Source of the DNA: Bacteroidetes bacterium OLB11
Lineage (GTDB): Bacteria > Bacteroidota > Bacteroidia > Chitinophagales > Chitinophagaceae
Assembly: GCA_001567165.1 (NCBI GenBank)
Contig: LNFQ01000005.1
Location: 1 to 64,000, forward strand
Direction of reading: 5' to 3'
DNA length: 64,000 nt
The position numbers and the translations under genes were made by a program. The notes under the pieces were generated by a model. It was not told the origin of the DNA, ran no database searches, and saw only the letters and a program-made list of their open reading frames with translations. Positions within the stretch are counted from its first letter, which is position 1. The number at the start of each line of letters is the position of its first letter. Below are positions 59,739-64,000 of the stretch, in pieces.

Positions 59739-60993
59739 TGAATGAGCTTATCCACTTCTTCTTCATTCAACTGATGCTTATGTTTGAAGCTAACCGCAAA
59801 TATGATTGCAATGACGAGTGCATACAAAGCAAACACAATCCATATTTGTTTCCAGTCTTTTACTCCATCTTGTGTATAAAAAATATCAATCAAATATCCA
59901 CTGATAGTGCTTCCCAGTATGGCTCCTACACCGTTTGTCATTGTCATAAATAATCCTTGAGCACTTGAACGCATTTGTGCATCGGTGGTCGTTTCAACAA
60001 ATAATGAACCACTGATATTAAAAAAGTCAAACGCCATTCCATACACTATACAAGATAAAATAATCATCCATAATCCCTCAGCCGGATTGCCATAAGCAAA
60101 TAACCCAAATCGTAAAAACCAAGCTAGCATACTTATTAGCATGACATTTTTTATACCAAATCGTTTTAAGAAAAAAGGAATTGCTAGAATAAATAAGGTT
60201 TCTGAAATTTGAGAAATCGACATAATGATTGTAGAATATTTCACAACAAAAGAGTTTGAATATTCTGGCATTTTTTCAAAATCAGATAAAAAAGTATCAC
60301 CATACATATTCGTCAACTGCAAGGCAGCACCTAAACACATTGAAAAGATAAAAAACATTGCCATTTTTTTATCTTTAAATAAAGCGAACGCATTTAAGCC
60401 TAACATATCAATGATATTCGTCTTTTTATTTTGGTTTTTATGCGGAGGACAAGGCGGCATCGTGAAAGAAAAAATGCCTAAAATAATCGCCGAAACAGCC
60501 GAAATATAAAACATATTTGCAGATGCCTTATTGCCTGAAAGATTAGTCACCCACATCGCCACAATAAACCCAACCGTCCCCCAAACGCGAATCGGAGGAA
60601 ACACACTCACAACATCAAATTGATTATTTTTCAAAATCGTATAGGCAACCGAATTAGATAAAGAAATGGTGGGCATATAGAAAATCATGGCAAGTAAAAT
60701 TACCCAGAAAAAAGCTGTTGGTGTATTCACTTGAGGAAGAAAAGCCATCGCAATCCCTCCTAAAATATGCAATAAACCGTAAAGCCTTTCTGCATTTATC
60801 AATTTGTCTGCAATGATACCGGTAATCGCAGGCATAAATAAAGATGAGATTCCCAGTGTCGAAAAAATAGCTCCAAACTCAGCCCCACTCCATTGTTTGG
60901 TTGCAAACCAATAATTGCCAATGGTTATCAGCCATGCCCCCCAAACAAAAATTGTAAAAAACTCATAATGGTTAATCTAAATTTGATATTCAT
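59735..60993 (-). CDS. Nucleoside:H+ symporter, MFS NupG-like (one frameshift)
   Basis: Start at 60993 (MNIKFRLTIMSFLQFL); the frame then shifts in the T5/G6 region near 60935-60948, and the repaired sequence reads QFFVWGAWLITIGNYWFATK, QWSGAEFGAIFSTLGISSLF and MPAITGIIADKLINAERLYG. Twelve helices follow, with FPPIRVWGTVGFIVAMWVTN and ITNGVGAILGSTISGYLID-type helices (observed MTNGVGAILGSTISGYLIDI). FWGAW/FFVWGAW openings are characteristic of nucleoside transporters of Bacteroidota. Substrate specificity is unverified. Confidence 0.83.
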
Positions 60994-61069
60994 ACATTTT
61001 GAAGATTTATGTAAAACTAATTTTATAAGTGACAATACCAAAACTATAAATAAATTTGTAAATTCGATT

Positions 61070-62050
61070 ATGATAAACCAAAATTCTAAAATTCTCATAA
61101 CAGGTGCTGCCGGTTTCATCGCCTCTTGTATGGCGAAATTTTTAAACGAAAAAGGCTATGAACAATTAATTTTATGTGATGATTTTACTATAAATGAAAA
61201 AAAAGAAAACCATTTTCATCTAAAGTGTATTGAAAAAATTCATCGTGAATCCATTGATAATTTTTTAGCTAACACCCTCAACATCGACTGCGTTATTCAT
61301 TTTGGAGCACGCACTGATACTACTGAAATGGATTATACTATTCACGAAAAATGGAATGTCAATTTTTTCAAAAAAAATCTGGAATTATTGTGTAAAACAA
61401 AACATTCCTTTGATTTATGCATCTTCGGCTGCGACATACGGCAACGGCGAGTTTGGATATGATGACAAAATGAAAATGCGTTAAAATTAACTCCTTTAAA
61501 TCCTTATGGAATTTCAAAAAATGAATTTGACAAATGGGTAATTCAACAAACACAACAACCTCCGAATTGGTATGGCTTAAAATTTTTTAATGTCTATGGT
61601 CCCAACGAATTTCACAAAAAAAGGATGGCCTCGGTTGTGTTTCATTCTTATCATCAAATTTTTCAAAACAAAAAAATCACTCTATTCCGTTCCCACAATC
61701 CTTCATTCAAAGATGGAGAACAAAAAAGAGATTTTATTTATGTAAAAGATATTTTAAAAGTAAGTTATTGGCTTTTGACACAACTCCCACCTAATGGAAT
61801 TTACAACCTCGGAACAGGGAATGCCAATACATTTTTAAACTTAGCTTATTCGCTTTTTCATGCGATGAATATCGCTCCAAATATTGAATTTATTGACACT
61901 CCAATAGACATCAGAGATAAATATCAATACTTCACAGAAGCCAACATGCAAAAACTCAGAGCAGCCGGATACCATGAATCATTTTATTCATTGCAAGAAG
62001 GAATCAAAGATTATGTCAAAAATTATTTGAGTACAAATCAATATTTCTAA
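61070..62050 (+). CDS. hldD: HldD/RfaD ADP-glyceromanno-heptose 6-epimerase family (two frameshifts)
   Basis: ATG at 61070 (MINQNSKILITGAAGFIASC) gives the NAD-binding GxxGxxG. Frame 1 runs to NVNFFK; a shift in A8 near 61369-61377 continues IWNYCVKQNIPLIYASSAAT (catalytic Ser), YGNGEFGYDD; a second in A4 near 61466-61470 continues ALKLTPLNPYGISKNEFDKW (YxxxK) and FNVYGPNEFHKKRMASVVFH, FRSHNPSFKDGEQKRDFIYV, GIYNLGTGNANTFLNLA. The RxHNP..DGEQKRDFIYVKD stretch is typical of HldD, which makes L,D-heptose for the LPS core. Restored length about 326 residues. Confidence 0.88.
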
Positions 62051-62116
62051 ATATTTCACACAATAAATTCAATCATTTTCACGTTATATTTGCTCATTCT
62101 CTGACACTTAATTCAC

Positions 62117-63538
62117 ATGAAGCATTTTCAATTTCCATTTCCGTTTCACTTATCATGGATAATCCTTTTATTTCTTATTTCCATGTCTTGCCGCAAAGAC
62201 CCTATCAACATTGGAAATGACAAAATCGCTTTCTCAACAGATACACTCAAATTTGACACCGTTTTCACAACATTAGGAAGTGTCACTCGTTCATTTAAAG
62301 TTTATAATCGTTTAAACAAGAAAATAAAATTCACAAATATTCGACTTGAAAGTAGCAACCAAAAATTCTTCAGAATGAATATTGACGGCACGCCTACAAA
62401 AAATATTTCTAATGTTGAAATTGAATCGAATGATAGTATCTATATTTTCGTGGCACTAACAGTTGACCCTAGCAACGACACACTCCCTTTTATTATTAAT
62501 GATAAAATTTTATTCTCAATTGATGGAAACGAGCAATCCGTTGCCTTACAAGCTTATGGGCAAAATGCTCATTATATTTATGACAGCATACTCAGTTCTC
62601 AAACATGGACGAATGATTTACCCTATGTGATTTTAGGAAGTGGTGCATTGGTTGATACAGGTGCAATTCTCACAATTCAAAAAGGGTGTAGAATCTATAT
62701 GAATGCAACCGCAAAACTCTATGTTGCAGGCACACTCTACATTTACGGCACTAAAGAGGACAGCGTTATTTTTCAAGGAAATCGTTTAGATAGAGATTAT
62801 TTTGGCTATCGAGATTTTCCGGGTGAATGGGGTGGTATTCACTTTTTGGGGACAAGTAAACAAAACATTTTAAACTATACCATTTTAAAAAATGGAGGTG
62901 GACTAGATGCATCTGTTTATGTGCAGCCCACATCTAGCAATGATAAGCCTGTCGTGCAAATGAACCAATGTAAAATAGAAAATTCATCAGGTTATGGCAT
63001 ATTGTGTTTCAATACAAACATCGAGTTAAACAGCTGCTTGATTCATACATGCGGTTTACAAAATTTAGCATTGGTTGAAGGCGGCAATTATCAAATAAAT
63101 CATTGTACTATCGCGACTTATGGCGGGATAGGCATTAATCATGCTCAACAACCAAGCGTTATCGTGATTAATTATCGAGATACAAGTCTGACAGGATTTG
63201 TAGGAGCAAACTTAAATGCTCAGTTTAAAAATTGCATCATTTATGGGTCTTTGGATAATGAACTTTATATCAATCAAAAAGGTTCTTGGGATTATAATGT
63301 GCATTTTGATAATTGCCTTATCAAACGAAGCGGAGACTTCTCTATAGCCAACACGAATCAATTAATTTTAAATACTGATCCGCTTTTCATAGATGTGTCA
63401 AAATGGGATTTTCATATTCCAACAAACTCCCCCGCCAAAGGTACTGGGCAATATATTTTAAAAGCAGAACTGATGAATGACCTAGATGGTACCCCACGCC
63501 AAAACCCACCAAGCATTGGCTGCTACGAAGCAAACTAG
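62117..63538 (+). CDS. Surface lipoprotein with right-handed parallel beta-helix
   Basis: 473 residues. The signal peptide ends LISMSC, a lipobox, so it is a lipoprotein. Residues about 25-145 are an Ig/ASPM-type beta-sandwich (FDTVFTTLGSVTRSFKVYNR). About 160-430 form parallel beta-helix coils: GAILTIQKGCRIYMNATAKL, VAGTLYIYGTKEDSVIFQGN, FKNCIIYGSLDNELYI, FDNCLIKRSGDF. The end, SPAKGTGQ and DLDGTPRQNPPSIGCYEAN, is a common choice-of-anchor-Q-type ending. No catalytic triad of polysaccharide lyases is visible. Likely surface-exposed, binding or scaffolding role. Confidence 0.85.
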   Translation: MKHFQFPFPFHLSWIILLFLISMSCRKDPINIGNDKIAFSTDTLKFDTVFTTLGSVTRSFKVYNRLNKKIKFTNIRLESSNQKFFRMNIDGTPTKNISNVEIESNDSIYIFVALTVDPSNDTLPFIINDKILFSIDGNEQSVALQAYGQNAHYIYDSILSSQTWTNDLPYVILGSGALVDTGAILTIQKGCRIYMNATAKLYVAGTLYIYGTKEDSVIFQGNRLDRDYFGYRDFPGEWGGIHFLGTSKQNILNYTILKNGGGLDASVYVQPTSSNDKPVVQMNQCKIENSSGYGILCFNTNIELNSCLIHTCGLQNLALVEGGNYQINHCTIATYGGIGINHAQQPSVIVINYRDTSLTGFVGANLNAQFKNCIIYGSLDNELYINQKGSWDYNVHFDNCLIKRSGDFSIANTNQLILNTDPLFIDVSKWDFHIPTNSPAKGTGQYILKAELMNDLDGTPRQNPPSIGCYEAN

Positions 63539-63598
63539 CAGAGTATCATAGCTAATATGCCTACTTGTAAATTTCATTTTTAATAAAAAAAACGAGCG

Positions 63599-64000
63599 TT
63601 ATTCAGCATCAATTTTCAATTGAACAAACTCTTGAAATCGCATCAAAATACTTTCTAAATTAGAAATAGGAATTGCAATTTTCAACTCACAAAATAAAGA
63701 TTGATTGTTTTCAAGAATCTCACAAGAAGATGATTTCACAATTCGCATCACTTCATTCAAAATCGTATAATCGAAAGTTAATGTATAAATTTTCGTAATT
63801 TGTTTTTCGATAATCTGATTATTCAAAATTGCCATTTTTGCGGCTGATTTATATGCTTGAACTAACCCCGGAATGCCTAGCAAAACACCTCCAAAATATC
63901 GGACGACTACTATTAAAACATTCGTCAGCTCATAACTATCAATTTGAGTGAGAATGGGCTTTCCAGCACTATCAGAAGGTTCTCCATCATCATTTGCACG
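63599..64000 (-). CDS. YigZ/IMPACT-family protein (5' end beyond window)
   Basis: The C-terminal 133 residues are visible; the gene continues off the right edge. Reading inward from 64000: RANDDGEPSDSAGKPILTQI (the DGEPSGTAGxPIL-type core motif of the family), VLIVVVRYFGGVLLGIPGLV, then the ferredoxin-like C-terminal domain ending FVQLKIDAE, stop at 63599-63601. Function in translation or RNA binding is proposed for the family but not settled. No break seen in this part. Confidence 0.85.
   Translation of the reverse strand, partial: RANDDGEPSDSAGKPILTQIDSYELTNVLIVVVRYFGGVLLGIPGLVQAYKSAAKMAILNNQIIEKQITKIYTLTFDYTILNEVMRIVKSSSCEILENNQSLFCELKIAIPISNLESILMRFQEFVQLKIDAE

Overview
The window is a chromosomal segment of an AT-rich Bacteroidota bacterium, most likely a gliding or type IX secretion (T9SS) lineage related to Chitinophagia/Saprospiria. 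The evidence is a complete gldKLMN cluster, two proteins with T9SS C-terminal sorting domains, an exbB-exbD-exbD-tonB operon with a TonB-dependent receptor, Bacteroidota-type promoters (TTTG, about 19 bases, TAnnTTTG), the Bacteroidota-restricted DUF4295 protein beside L28 and L33, and MiaE and LpxD of the Bacteroidota type. The content is mostly housekeeping. No CRISPR array, prophage, integrative element, defence island or intact insertion sequence was seen.

Layout. 1-8.6 kb: metabolic and small genes (aminotransferase, acyl-CoA carboxylase, EamA exporter, secreted endonuclease I, YggS, OxyR, thioesterase, glycosyltransferase). 8.6-13.4 kb: gldN, gldM, gldL and gldK on the minus strand, the T9SS/gliding motor and ring. 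13.7-18 kb: a DUF255 thioredoxin-fold protein, a DUF6048/DUF6452 pair and a 2-oxoacid:ferredoxin oxidoreductase beta subunit. 18.3-22 kb: a stand-alone protein resembling the GldM C-terminus, a chromate transporter and urocanate hydratase. 22.3-28.9 kb: TonB energy transduction, a T9SS cargo protein and a TonB receptor. 28.9-38.1 kb: envelope biogenesis (LptD, amidase, MlaD, OstA/LptA-like protein), Ffh and LpxD. 38.5-40.8 kb: L28, L33, DUF4295, an 890-base gene-poor gap, tRNA-Arg, RlmH and tRNA-Met. 40.9-50.5 kb: an OmpA-like protein, DusB, FKBP, two metallo-beta-lactamase-fold hydrolases, PBP2, RodA, XerD and AroQ. 50.5-64 kb: a lipoprotein, a LuxE-like enzyme, a PDZ protein, bacilliredoxin, Lgt, a LytTR regulator with its propeller-type sensor kinase, MiaE, a nucleoside transporter, HldD, a beta-helix lipoprotein and a YigZ-family protein at the right edge.

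The dominant anomaly is that about 27 single-base frameshifts break about 20 otherwise well-conserved genes, including essential ones (ffh, rpmB, rodA). Most lie in A or T runs of 5-9 bases. The simplest explanation is homopolymer indel error in the underlying sequence, so I list each such gene as one CDS with its break points and do not call it a pseudogene.

No convincing new multi-gene system was found. The most unusual protein is the secreted GldM-C-like protein at 18257-18928, which appears to be a soluble paralogue of the distal GldM domains and could be an accessory T9SS component.
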